Of a stretch of DNA of 5,455 nucleotides, positions 1 to 4,721 are shown piece by piece. Within the stretch, counting starts at the first letter, position 1. The number at the start of each line of letters is the position of its first letter. Where the stretch lies: contig DAOVGO010000040.1 in the NCBI GenBank assembly GCA_030672345.1, positions 1-5,455 on the forward strand, given 5' to 3'. The notes beneath the pieces are model-generated. The model ran no database searches, was not told the DNA's origin, and saw nothing but the letters and a program-made list of their open reading frames with translations. A program made the translations under genes and the position numbers. The stretch comes from Methanosarcinales archaeon. GTDB taxonomy: Archaea; Halobacteriota; Methanosarcinia; Methanosarcinales; Methanogasteraceae.

Positions 1-362
1 CTATAACTTCCAAAGTACCCGGCTGCAACCCTGTGCTTGCAATCATCCCACAACTTCCTGTACTGATAAAAATACTCTGATATATCTGGCAGTGCTCCGC
101 AGAGGACGATATAGTGATCCATCACAGACGCTTTGATCTTGAGCGGCAGCAGTTCAAATACCCGGATATCATATACTGCAGGTGCCCTTCCGATAAAACT
201 CTTTAAGATATCCAGATTCTTTTCGTAATCCTCAATTCGGGTAATCAGCGCAATATCTATATCAGATCCCGCTCTAAATTCTCCGATCACAGAAGAGCCA
301 AAAACAACGACGTCATAACCTCTCAAAAATGCAAGATCATCCTTGATCTGTTTCAAATTCAT
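1..362 (-). CDS. mntA: MntA-type MNT-domain nucleotidyltransferase, antitoxin of HepT (3' end beyond window)
   Basis: Translated by eye on the minus strand from an ATG at 362-360; 120 codons are visible before the window edge and no stop is reached. The protein begins MNLKQIKDDLAFLRGYDVVV. Residues 22-36 form an exact GSX10DXD motif (G22, S23, D34, D36), the metal/NTP-binding signature of minimal nucleotidyltransferases. D65 in a YDIRVFEL strand is the likely third carboxylate. In characterised HepT/MntA pairs (type VII toxin-antitoxin) MntA adds AMP units to the tyrosine of the toxin's RX4HXY motif and so silences its RNase activity. It overlaps the upstream hepT by 26 nt in a different frame, which implies co-transcription and coupled translation. 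The family is usually about 130-140 residues, so only the last few residues should be missing. A solitary MNT protein of other function is unlikely given the adjacent HEPN gene. Confidence 0.88.
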   Translation of the reverse strand, partial: MNLKQIKDDLAFLRGYDVVVFGSSVIGEFRAGSDIDIALITRIEDYEKNLDILKSFIGRAPAVYDIRVFELLPLKIKASVMDHYIVLCGALPDISEYFYQYRKLWDDCKHRVAAGYFGSY

Positions 363-750
363 TCAGCAACCTCTCTACGATCTCAATAAACTCATAAAAA
401 ATATCTCTCACTTCAGATCTGGAATCCAGCGCTATCGCATCATCAACACTGTTGTACCTGTGCACAAGGTAGTTTCGCAGTCCATTACACTTCCTCAATC
501 GATCTGCAAGAACCGCTGATATAATTCCAATCTCTTCAAGACGCATGATATTTGAATAATCGTCTTCGACAACCTCTCCCATATCTTTTAACAACATTGC
601 CACCACATCCATCGATGCCTCGATAGCTGTGTGAAGCCCGTAGAATATTCCACCCAGTTCAAGTTCGCTTTCCGCGTCTTTTTGGATGGATTCCACATTA
701 CGTACGATATAGTTTATTTTATCTTTGTACCGTTCGATCCGTTCCTTCAT
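337..750 (-). CDS. hepT: HepT-like HEPN-domain RNase toxin (DUF86 family)
   Basis: A 137-residue, all-helical, charged protein. It carries the HEPN catalytic signature RX4HXY at R92-H97-Y99 (sequence RNYLVHRY), preceded by a helix resembling the DUF86 core (IFYGLHTAIEASMDVVAMLL, residues 35-54). Family knowledge: HepT dimers place two such motifs at the interface to form an RNase active site that cleaves RNA, and the partner MntA blocks it by AMPylating the motif tyrosine. Arginine, histidine and tyrosine are all present, so the toxin looks intact and modifiable. The start at 750 gives the usual N-terminus and length; only a weak AAGGA lies directly upstream and no convincing TATA box is visible, so it may be read from the promoter of the DUF5788-like gene. 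Its start abuts the decayed end of a dCMP deaminase remnant. A sampled stretch (361-420) is about one third G+C, far lower than transporter or dapA sequence, which hints at horizontal acquisition. Confidence 0.9.
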   Translation of the reverse strand: MKERIERYKDKINYIVRNVESIQKDAESELELGGIFYGLHTAIEASMDVVAMLLKDMGEVVEDDYSNIMRLEEIGIISAVLADRLRKCNGLRNYLVHRYNSVDDAIALDSRSEVRDIFYEFIEIVERLLNEFETDQG

Positions 751-779
751 TCCTTATACCTGTAGTATTCCCATAACCT

Positions 780-902
780 TTAACATGACTCTCCCCTTTT
801 CAACATAACAGCGCCAACGTAATTTCGCAGACAGGTCGATCTGGTTGCAACGACCTCTGCGATGTTCATGAAATATTCGTCGAGTGCAGGTCTCGTGTCC
901 AT
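780..902 (-). pseudogene. 5' remnant of a dCMP deaminase gene
   Basis: A short minus-strand frame opens with ATG at 902-900, 8 nt after the stop of the DUF5788-like gene, and ends at TAA 782-780 after 40 codons. Residues 8-26 (DEYFMNIAEVVATRSTCLR) followed by VGAVMLK match the conserved N-terminus of deoxycytidylate deaminases, typically DEYFM-IA--VATRSTCLRR-VGAVIVKD. The family is normally about 150-170 residues and needs an HAE motif and a PCXXC motif to bind the catalytic zinc; neither is present. After codon 36 the match is lost. In another frame (roughly 803-746) there is a faint continuation, KGYGNTTGIRN, resembling the family's TGYNGTPSGIRN segment, so the decay probably includes small indels. 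It has no deaminase activity as it stands. The tight spacing suggests the ancestral gene was the second gene of an operon with the DUF5788-like gene. Confidence 0.75.
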
Positions 903-910
903 GGCGATCC

Positions 911-1348
911 TTATCCGAGCTTATCCACAAACTTGAGCAGGCTGTGGGCATCCCTGACCTTCTTCTGTGCCACTTTCCTGCGAAGATCGTAATCATCCGG
1001 ATATACCCCCCGTTCGATGTCTTTTAGATCCATAATAGCGCGTAAAAGTCCGGATGCCTCTTTGTATAGATTATTTGCCTCTTCTTCTGTTATATCTGCC
1101 TCTGCGATGGCAGCTTCATCGCGGGACTCCTTTTTCTCAAGAACGCTGATCAACGATTCGATTCCGACAATCTCCTCATCGGCGAGTTCCTTTTTATTGA
1201 TAAGCCGCCAGACCAGTTCGTGGAGCGGGATCTCCATGCCATCGATCTCGAAGACGGACGGTATCTCGGCGCCGACCCACGCCAGATAGCCGTGCAGTCT
1301 ATGCAGCAACCCGCCCCGCTCATCCGCCGAGAGTGTTCTGTGTACCAT
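911..1348 (-). CDS. DUF5788-like archaeal protein of unknown function
   Basis: A 145-residue soluble, acidic, mostly helical protein with no signal peptide or membrane segment. From recall, the pattern is close to the archaeal DUF5788 family: an N-terminal ERGGLLHRL helix, a short G-EIP---EI-G-EIPLHELV segment (residues about 26-46), then a charged helical region containing ITEEEANNLYKEASGLLRA (residues about 86-104). No catalytic motif can be named, so no function is assigned. The start is supported by a TATA-like element centred about 27 nt upstream of the ATG, which would give an essentially leaderless mRNA. The gene is first in a minus-strand unit followed by the dCMP deaminase remnant and hepT/mntA. 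The family assignment is from memory of the pattern, not from a search; that this is a real gene is much more certain than the family. Confidence 0.7.
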   Translation of the reverse strand: MVHRTLSADERGGLLHRLHGYLAWVGAEIPSVFEIDGMEIPLHELVWRLINKKELADEEIVGIESLISVLEKKESRDEAAIAEADITEEEANNLYKEASGLLRAIMDLKDIERGVYPDDYDLRRKVAQKKVRDAHSLLKFVDKLG

Positions 1349-1370
1349 TATGATATTAAAGCCGTATTAT

Positions 1371-1380
1371 GAGATATAAT
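1371..1380 (-). promoter_or_regulatory. TATA box of the DUF5788-like gene, leaderless transcription
   Basis: On the minus strand this reads ATTATATCTC, a good archaeal TATA element. Its centre (about 1376) is ~27 nt from the ATG at 1348, so initiation at the usual distance would fall on or within a few bases of the start codon. No Shine-Dalgarno sequence precedes the ATG, which fits a leaderless message. Confidence 0.55.
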
Positions 1381-1590
1381 GTTGTGGTATGCGGGGGCAC
1401 GTTTGGGTCCTTGCAGATCATACTGATCCGCGTGGATGTCAGACGGATTGGACGCCCTGAAGTGGCATACCTGCCCTGCACCTGCTGTGAAAACACCGTC
1501 CGTGTAAGCGCAAAAACCCCGCGTCCTTAAAATCGAAAAATCGAATAGCAGTGAGGTTAATTAAGCGAAATCGTCCGGCACAGGATTAAC
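1381..1590. other. Divergent intergenic region with short repeats, no gene seen
   Basis: No open frame with coding character and no tRNA was found here. Visible structure includes a perfectly complementary 7-mer pair GGTATGC (1386-1392) and GCATACC (1465-1471), three CCTGC units (1470-1474, 1475-1479, 1481-1485), a small ACAC/GTGT hairpin (1493-1505), two tandem copies of AAATCGAA (1530-1545), and the palindrome TTAATTAA (1557-1564). The AT-rich repeats lie upstream of the cstA TATA box, where archaeal activator sites often occur. A regulator-binding or small-RNA role is only an inference. Confidence 0.4.
1530..1545. repeat. Tandem 8-bp repeat AAATCGAA x2 upstream of cstA
   Basis: Two perfect adjacent copies of AAATCGAA, followed 11 nt later by the palindrome TTAATTAA (1557-1564). 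They lie about 55-70 bp upstream of the cstA TATA box. The position and repetition suit an operator or activator site, but two copies of an AT-rich octamer could also be chance. Confidence 0.35.
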
Positions 1591-1592
1591 AA

Positions 1593-1608
1593 CCGAAAAA
1601 TATATATG
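1593..1608 (+). promoter_or_regulatory. BRE/TATA promoter of cstA
   Basis: CCGAAAA (1593-1599) resembles an archaeal TFB-recognition element and runs directly into the TATA box AATATATATG (1599-1608). At the normal ~26-nt spacing transcription would start near 1630, leaving a leader of about 34 nt that contains the cstA ribosome-binding site. Confidence 0.7.
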
Positions 1609-1631
1609 CAATCAACTTTACCAGATTACCA

Positions 1632-1656
1632 CCGATACTTCAACATCGGAGGAGGA
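1632..1656 (+). promoter_or_regulatory. cstA ribosome-binding site with a leader hairpin
   Basis: GGAGGAGGA (1648-1656) is a strong Shine-Dalgarno sequence 7 nt before the ATG at 1664 and fixes that start. CCGAT (1632-1636) can pair with ATCGG (1645-1649) across an 8-nt loop, burying the first two G residues of the site. The short hairpin sits at the predicted 5' end of the transcript. It might modulate translation or protect the 5' end, but it is only 5 bp. Confidence 0.6.
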
Positions 1657-1663
1657 AAGTGCA

Positions 1664-2461
1664 ATGAATGCATTAATACTTGCGATTATGTCGCTTGCTG
1701 GTTTTCTTCTGGCATACCGATTCTATGCGACATTCCTTGCTGAGAAGATCTTTGCATTGAACCCGGATGCAGAAACACCAGCACATCGTTTCGAGGATGG
1801 TGTCGATCATGTGCCGACATTAAAGTCCATCCTCTTCGGACATCACTTCGCGTCCATCGCGGGCGCAGCGCCGATCGTTGGTCCTGCCATCGGAGTGATC
1901 TGGGGCTGGGTTCCTGCGTTTCTCTGGGTCGTCTTCGGGACGATCTTTCTTGGCGCTGTTCACGACTTTGGCGCGCTGGTTGTCTCGCTCAGGCACCAGG
2001 GCAAGTCCATCGGCGAACTCACCGAGGATATCATAGGGACGCGGGCAAGGAACCTGTTTTTGCTGATCATGTTCTTCCTGCTGCTCGTTGTGATCGCTGT
2101 CTTTGCTCTTGTGATCGCCCTGATGCTCAACTGGTACCCGGTAACCGTCATCCCGATAGCCTGCGAGATGATCCTTGCAATCGGCGTCGGATACCTGATT
2201 TACCGGACAAAGATCGGTGTTCTGATACCGACCATCATCGCGGTGGTCATCATGTACATCACAATCTACATCGGGGTGCTCTACCCGATCGAACTTCCCG
2301 AAACGTTCCTTGGTTCAGGATTGACCACATGGATCTATATCATACTGCTGTACTCGTTCATAGCATCGGTGCTCCCGGTCTGGCTGCTCCTGCAGCCGAG
2401 GGATCATATCAATGCGCATGAGCTCTTCATCGGCATGGGGCTCATGTATCTGGGCTCCTGA
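1664..2461 (+). CDS. cstA: CstA/BtsT-family carbon starvation transporter, N-terminal half (frameshifted)
   Basis: 265 residues forming the N-terminal half of a CstA-family integral membrane transporter. Visible elements are a first membrane helix (residues about 3-24), the family hallmark FGHHFASIAGAAPIVGPAIG (58-77), GAVHDFGALVVSLRHQGKSIGE (97-118), several hydrophobic helices (131-155, 160-180, 183-207, 220-243), and the motif LLLQPRDHINAHELFIGMGL (241-260). Characterised bacterial members (CstA, BtsT) are proton-coupled pyruvate transporters, with peptide uptake also proposed; the substrate here is unknown. The frame stops at TGA 2459-2461 just after MYLG, where intact homologues continue LIV-RPEVVAPA. 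That continuation is found immediately in the -1 frame, so this is one gene broken by a missing base, not a natural C-terminus. The start is set by a strong ribosome-binding site and a promoter. Confidence 0.9.
   Translation: MNALILAIMSLAGFLLAYRFYATFLAEKIFALNPDAETPAHRFEDGVDHVPTLKSILFGHHFASIAGAAPIVGPAIGVIWGWVPAFLWVVFGTIFLGAVHDFGALVVSLRHQGKSIGELTEDIIGTRARNLFLLIMFFLLLVVIAVFALVIALMLNWYPVTVIPIACEMILAIGVGYLIYRTKIGVLIPTIIAVVIMYITIYIGVLYPIELPETFLGSGLTTWIYIILLYSFIASVLPVWLLLQPRDHINAHELFIGMGLMYLGS
2453..2461 (+). other. Single-base frameshift site in cstA
   Basis: The zero frame reads Gly(GGC)-Ser(TCC)-stop(TGA). Restoring one C (GGC CTC CTG ATC GTG) gives Gly-Leu-Leu-Ile-Val and runs straight into the downstream frame with family-like sequence on both sides. 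The fault is therefore a one-base deletion placed within about three bases of 2455. There is no canonical X-XXY-YYZ slippery heptamer here, so programmed frameshifting is not favoured. A sequencing/assembly error or a recent mutation are the simplest explanations. Confidence 0.85.
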
Positions 2462-2463
2462 TC

Positions 2464-3327
2464 GTGCGCCCCGAGGTGGTTGCACCTGCGGTGCAGATGC
2501 ACCCCGAAGGTGCTCCGTTGATCTATCCGTTCCTGTTTGTTACGATCGCATGCGGCGCGATATCAGGATTCCACAGCCTTGTCTCGTCAGGAACCACTGT
2601 GAAGCAACTGGATAATGAGGCTCATGCAAAGCCGATCGGTTACGGCGGCATGCTCGCAGAGGGCGCGCTATCAACGATGGCTGTTATAGCGTGCACTGCC
2701 GGGTTTGCCAGTCTGGCGCTCTGGAACGAGCATTATGCAAGCTGGAGCGCGGCAGCAGGGCTCGTACCAAAGCTCTCTGCCTTTGTGGACGGTGCCGGGG
2801 GCTTTGTTGCAGCCTGCGGAGTACCACTCGAGTTTGCTGTCGGAATCGTCGGCGTCATCGTCGTCAGCTTTGCGATGACCACCATCGACACCGCAACAAG
2901 GTTGCAGCGATACGTCATAGGCGAGATCGGCAGCAACTACCAGATAGGCAGCCTCAGGAACCGGTACATCGGAGGCGCGATCGCTGTTCTCACCGCGCTT
3001 GCACTTGCGCTTGCAAGGGATGCAGGTAAGGGCGGAATGATTCTGTGGCCCGTCTTTGGAACGACCAATCAGCTGCTCGCTGCGCTTGCTCTGCTCGTGA
3101 TTACCATGTATCTGGTGCAGACAAAGAAGCCGGTCATCTACACGGTGATCCCGATGATCTTCATGATGATCACCACGATGGCTGCGATGGCGCTGAATAT
3201 CCAGACGTATTACAACGCGCAAAACTGGATGCTGACCGGAATCGGCATCGCGATATTCGCGCTTGCGCTCTGGCTCGTCTTTGAGGCATGGAGTTCGTAC
3301 CGAAACAGGGATCGGGATGCGGCATAA
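2464..3327 (+). CDS. cstA: CstA/BtsT-family carbon starvation transporter, C-terminal half (frameshifted)
   Basis: 287 residues counted from the GTG at 2464, which is an internal valine codon of the ancestral gene and not a real start; no ribosome-binding site precedes it. With one base restored, the whole protein would be about 554 residues, somewhat shorter than the ~700-residue E. coli CstA/BtsT proteins but plausible for the family. Conserved blocks are RPEVVAPAVQ at the beginning, GAISGFHSLVSSGTTVKQLD (about 31-50), IGYGGMLAEGALSTMAVIAC (about 58-77), FAMTTIDTATRLQRYVIGEI (about 137-156), and LWPVFGTTNQLLAALALLVI (about 195-214). Hydrophobic helices alternate through to a charged C-terminal tail (YRNRDRDAA). 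No internal stop or second frameshift was seen, which argues for very recent damage or a sequence error. Transcription probably ends at the hairpins after 3360. Confidence 0.88.
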   Translation: MRPEVVAPAVQMHPEGAPLIYPFLFVTIACGAISGFHSLVSSGTTVKQLDNEAHAKPIGYGGMLAEGALSTMAVIACTAGFASLALWNEHYASWSAAAGLVPKLSAFVDGAGGFVAACGVPLEFAVGIVGVIVVSFAMTTIDTATRLQRYVIGEIGSNYQIGSLRNRYIGGAIAVLTALALALARDAGKGGMILWPVFGTTNQLLAALALLVITMYLVQTKKPVIYTVIPMIFMMITTMAAMALNIQTYYNAQNWMLTGIGIAIFALALWLVFEAWSSYRNRDRDAA

Positions 3328-3360
3328 ACGGCGATATCGAGACGTTAAATCCTTGATATA

Positions 3361-3387
3361 AGAAGACGCGATCGACTCGCGTCTTCT
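3361..3387 (+). terminator. Perfect hairpin downstream of cstA
   Basis: AGAAGACGCG (3361-3370) and CGCGTCTTCT (3378-3387) are perfect inverted repeats; an extra A-T pair gives an 11-bp stem with a 5-nt loop. It lies 33 nt after the cstA stop. It is not directly followed by a T-run, so it may act as a 3'-end stabiliser, with termination at the next T-rich element. Confidence 0.6.
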
Positions 3388-3395
3388 CGTCTACC

Positions 3396-3418
3396 TGGAG
3401 TTTACCAGCTCCATTTTT
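3396..3418 (+). terminator. Short hairpin followed by a T-run
   Basis: TGGAG (3396-3400) pairs with CTCCA (3409-3413), and ATTTTT follows (3413-3418). Archaeal intrinsic termination depends chiefly on the U-tract, so this is the more likely end of the cstA transcript. Confidence 0.45.
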
Positions 3419-3482
3419 CCGAATTCCTGCCCCATTCCCCCCCCACCGCCGGATTGTTTGGTCGGGATTTGTTAAAGTTGGG
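3419..3482. other. C-rich spacer between cstA and the S17e promoters
   Basis: The spacer contains CCCC followed by an 8-C tract (3437-3444) and further C pairs, so the minus strand carries several G-runs that could form a G-quadruplex. No coding frame or RNA gene is recognised. The remaining cstA-S17e interval (3483-3602) holds the two TATA-like elements listed separately. Confidence 0.35.
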
Positions 3483-3490
3483 TTTTATAT
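3483..3490 (+). promoter_or_regulatory. Upstream TATA-like element, possible second S17e promoter
   Basis: TTTTATAT preceded by GTTAAAGTTGGG resembles a BRE/TATA pair. A start ~26 nt downstream (around 3513) would give S17e a leader of roughly 90 nt containing a CTTTG/CAAAG hairpin (3542-3554). It could be an alternative promoter of the operon or of a small RNA; there is no direct evidence for either. Confidence 0.4.
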
Positions 3491-3570
3491 CATGATCATG
3501 AACCGGCGTGGTACCGCATTGGCGCAGGGGGGTTATGTGAACTTTGTCTCAAAGCCGTCATTGCAGCAAT

Positions 3571-3579
3571 ATTTATATG
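3571..3579 (+). promoter_or_regulatory. Proximal TATA box of rps17e-dapA, leaderless start
   Basis: ATTTATATG, centred at about 3575, lies ~28 nt before the S17e ATG at 3603. Initiation at the usual distance would fall within a few bases of the start codon, giving a leaderless mRNA. No Shine-Dalgarno sequence is present upstream of 3603, in agreement. This also argues against the longer in-frame start at 3492. Confidence 0.65.
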
Positions 3580-3602
3580 TCAGACCGCCATTCTCGTTAT
3601 AC

Positions 3603-3806
3603 ATGGGAAATATTCGACCGACCTACATCAAAAAGATCGCAAGAGAACTGCTTGCGCAGCGAGGTTACGCATTCGGAACTGATTTCGAAACCAACAAGGC
3701 GCAGGTTACCGAACACACAGACATCACCAGTAAGACCATCCGGAACCGGGTTGCGGGTTATATCACACGCAGAAGCGTGATTGCCCAGCGCGAAAAACCA
3801 TTATAG
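3603..3806 (+). CDS. rps17e: Small ribosomal subunit protein S17e
   Basis: 67 residues beginning MGNIRPTYIKKIARELLAQ, with the family core TDFETNKAQVTEHTDITSKT (26-45) and the conserved RNRVAGYITR (47-56). Length and ends match archaeal S17e, a component of the 30S subunit found in archaea and eukaryotes but not bacteria. The frame stays open upstream to an ATG at 3492, but those 37 extra residues resemble nothing in the family, and a TATA box lies inside that stretch ~28 nt before 3603, so 3603 is chosen. dapA starts 10 nt after the stop, indicating one transcript. Pairing of rps17e with dapA and other lysine-pathway genes is, from recall, common in euryarchaea such as Archaeoglobus and Methanosarcina. 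The lysine-rich ribosomal protein may thereby be co-expressed with lysine synthesis (inference). Confidence 0.95.
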   Translation: MGNIRPTYIKKIARELLAQRGYAFGTDFETNKAQVTEHTDITSKTIRNRVAGYITRRSVIAQREKPL

Positions 3807-3816
3807 GGTAACACTC

Positions 3817-4695
3817 ATGAAGATCGAAGGCGTTCTGCCGGCACTCATAACACCATTCACGCCTGAGCGCAAGATCGATGAGACTGGTTTTAGAGAAAAC
3901 ATTGAGTATGTGGTTGAACAGGGGGTTTCTGGCATTGTTCCCTGCGGCACTACCGGAGAATCAGCCACGCTGACAGCTAAAGAACATGAACAACTGATCA
4001 ACATCGCGGTTGGCGCTTCAAGCGTCCCTGTAATCGCTGGAACCGGCTCGAATAATACCGAAGAGGCGGTCCGGTTCACCAGCCATGCAACAGACGCGGG
4101 CGCTGATGCCGCACTGCTGATCACTCCGTATTATAACAAACCAAACAGGAACGGAATCCTCGCCCACTTTGATGCGATTGCGAGTGCTGCCGATATACCG
4201 CTGATATTGTACAATATCAAGTCCAGAACAGGCATCAATCTCGAACCCGATTTGATCGCAGAGCTTGCAGAGATCCCGAACATCGTCGGTGTCAAGGAGG
4301 CAAGCGGCGATCTGGGGCAGGTGTCGCGCGTCATCGAACTGACCCGGGATATGGACTTCATAGTGGTATCTGGCGACGATGCCCTGACGCTGCCGATCAT
4401 GTCGCTTGGCGGGGTGGGCGTGATCTCGGTTGTAGCAAACATCGCTCCTGCAGAGACAGCAGCTTTCGTAAATGCGATACAAAGCAGCGATTACAATGAG
4501 GCGAGGCGTCACCACTACCGGCTTGCGCCCCTCGTGCGGGCGATGTTTATTGAGACGAACCCGATCCCGGTGAAGACTGCTGCGAATATGATGGGTCTGC
4601 CGGGTGGACCTCTGCGGCTTCCGCTTGCGCCGATGAGCGCAGAGAACGATCAGAAGCTGCGTGACGCACTGGCTCTGTTCGGACTGCTCGATTGA
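3817..4695 (+). CDS. dapA: 4-hydroxy-tetrahydrodipicolinate synthase (DapA)
   Basis: 292 residues, the normal length for this TIM-barrel aldolase, which condenses pyruvate with L-aspartate-4-semialdehyde in the first committed step of diaminopimelate/lysine synthesis. Visible active-site elements are the GTTGES loop (44-49), PYYN with Y106, Y132 in LYN, R137 in SRTG, the Schiff-base lysine K160 in VGVKEASG, and SGDD (185-188). Residue 135 is Lys in YNIKSRTG where most homologues have Pro (YNVPSRTG). The start at 3817 gives the classical KIEGVLPALITPF N-terminus with a partial AGGGT upstream; an in-frame TTG at 3781 would overlap S17e and is not preferred. The gene is co-transcribed with rps17e. 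The usual partners dapB and asd do not follow; the next gene converges from the other strand. Related aldolases (N-acetylneuraminate lyase, KDPG aldolases) share the fold, but the motifs and operon partner favour DapA. Confidence 0.94.
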   Translation: MKIEGVLPALITPFTPERKIDETGFRENIEYVVEQGVSGIVPCGTTGESATLTAKEHEQLINIAVGASSVPVIAGTGSNNTEEAVRFTSHATDAGADAALLITPYYNKPNRNGILAHFDAIASAADIPLILYNIKSRTGINLEPDLIAELAEIPNIVGVKEASGDLGQVSRVIELTRDMDFIVVSGDDALTLPIMSLGGVGVISVVANIAPAETAAFVNAIQSSDYNEARRHHYRLAPLVRAMFIETNPIPVKTAANMMGLPGGPLRLPLAPMSAENDQKLRDALALFGLLD

Positions 4696-4721
4696 AATGG
4701 CGGTTGCAGGAGCGCTGGCGA

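Noticed and set aside
754..996. 80-residue minus-strand frame spanning the deaminase remnant and the end of the DUF5788-like gene
   Set aside because: Composition is random-looking (Arg/His/Cys-rich), it overlaps two better-supported reading frames, and it has no recognisable family pattern.
1386..1471. tRNA-like gene suggested by a 7-bp closing stem 86 nt apart
   Set aside because: No T-loop GTTCRAAYC signature, no D-arm pattern, and no anticodon stem in the right place.
2440..2470. Programmed -1 ribosomal frameshift in cstA
   Set aside because: There is no slippery heptamer in the zero frame and no obvious downstream stimulatory structure; a one-base error or mutation is simpler. It is kept as a remote alternative in the finding.
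2671..3222. 183-residue antisense frame within cstA
   Set aside because: It is a shadow of the transporter's codon pattern, rich in His, Arg and Asp with no domain pattern.
3492..3602. 37-codon N-terminal extension of S17e
   Set aside because: No family resemblance, and the TATA box lies inside it at the right distance for a leaderless start at 3603.
3781..3816. Upstream TTG start for DapA
   Set aside because: It would overlap S17e and adds residues before the classical KIEGVLPALITPF N-terminus; ATG at 3817 gives the normal length.
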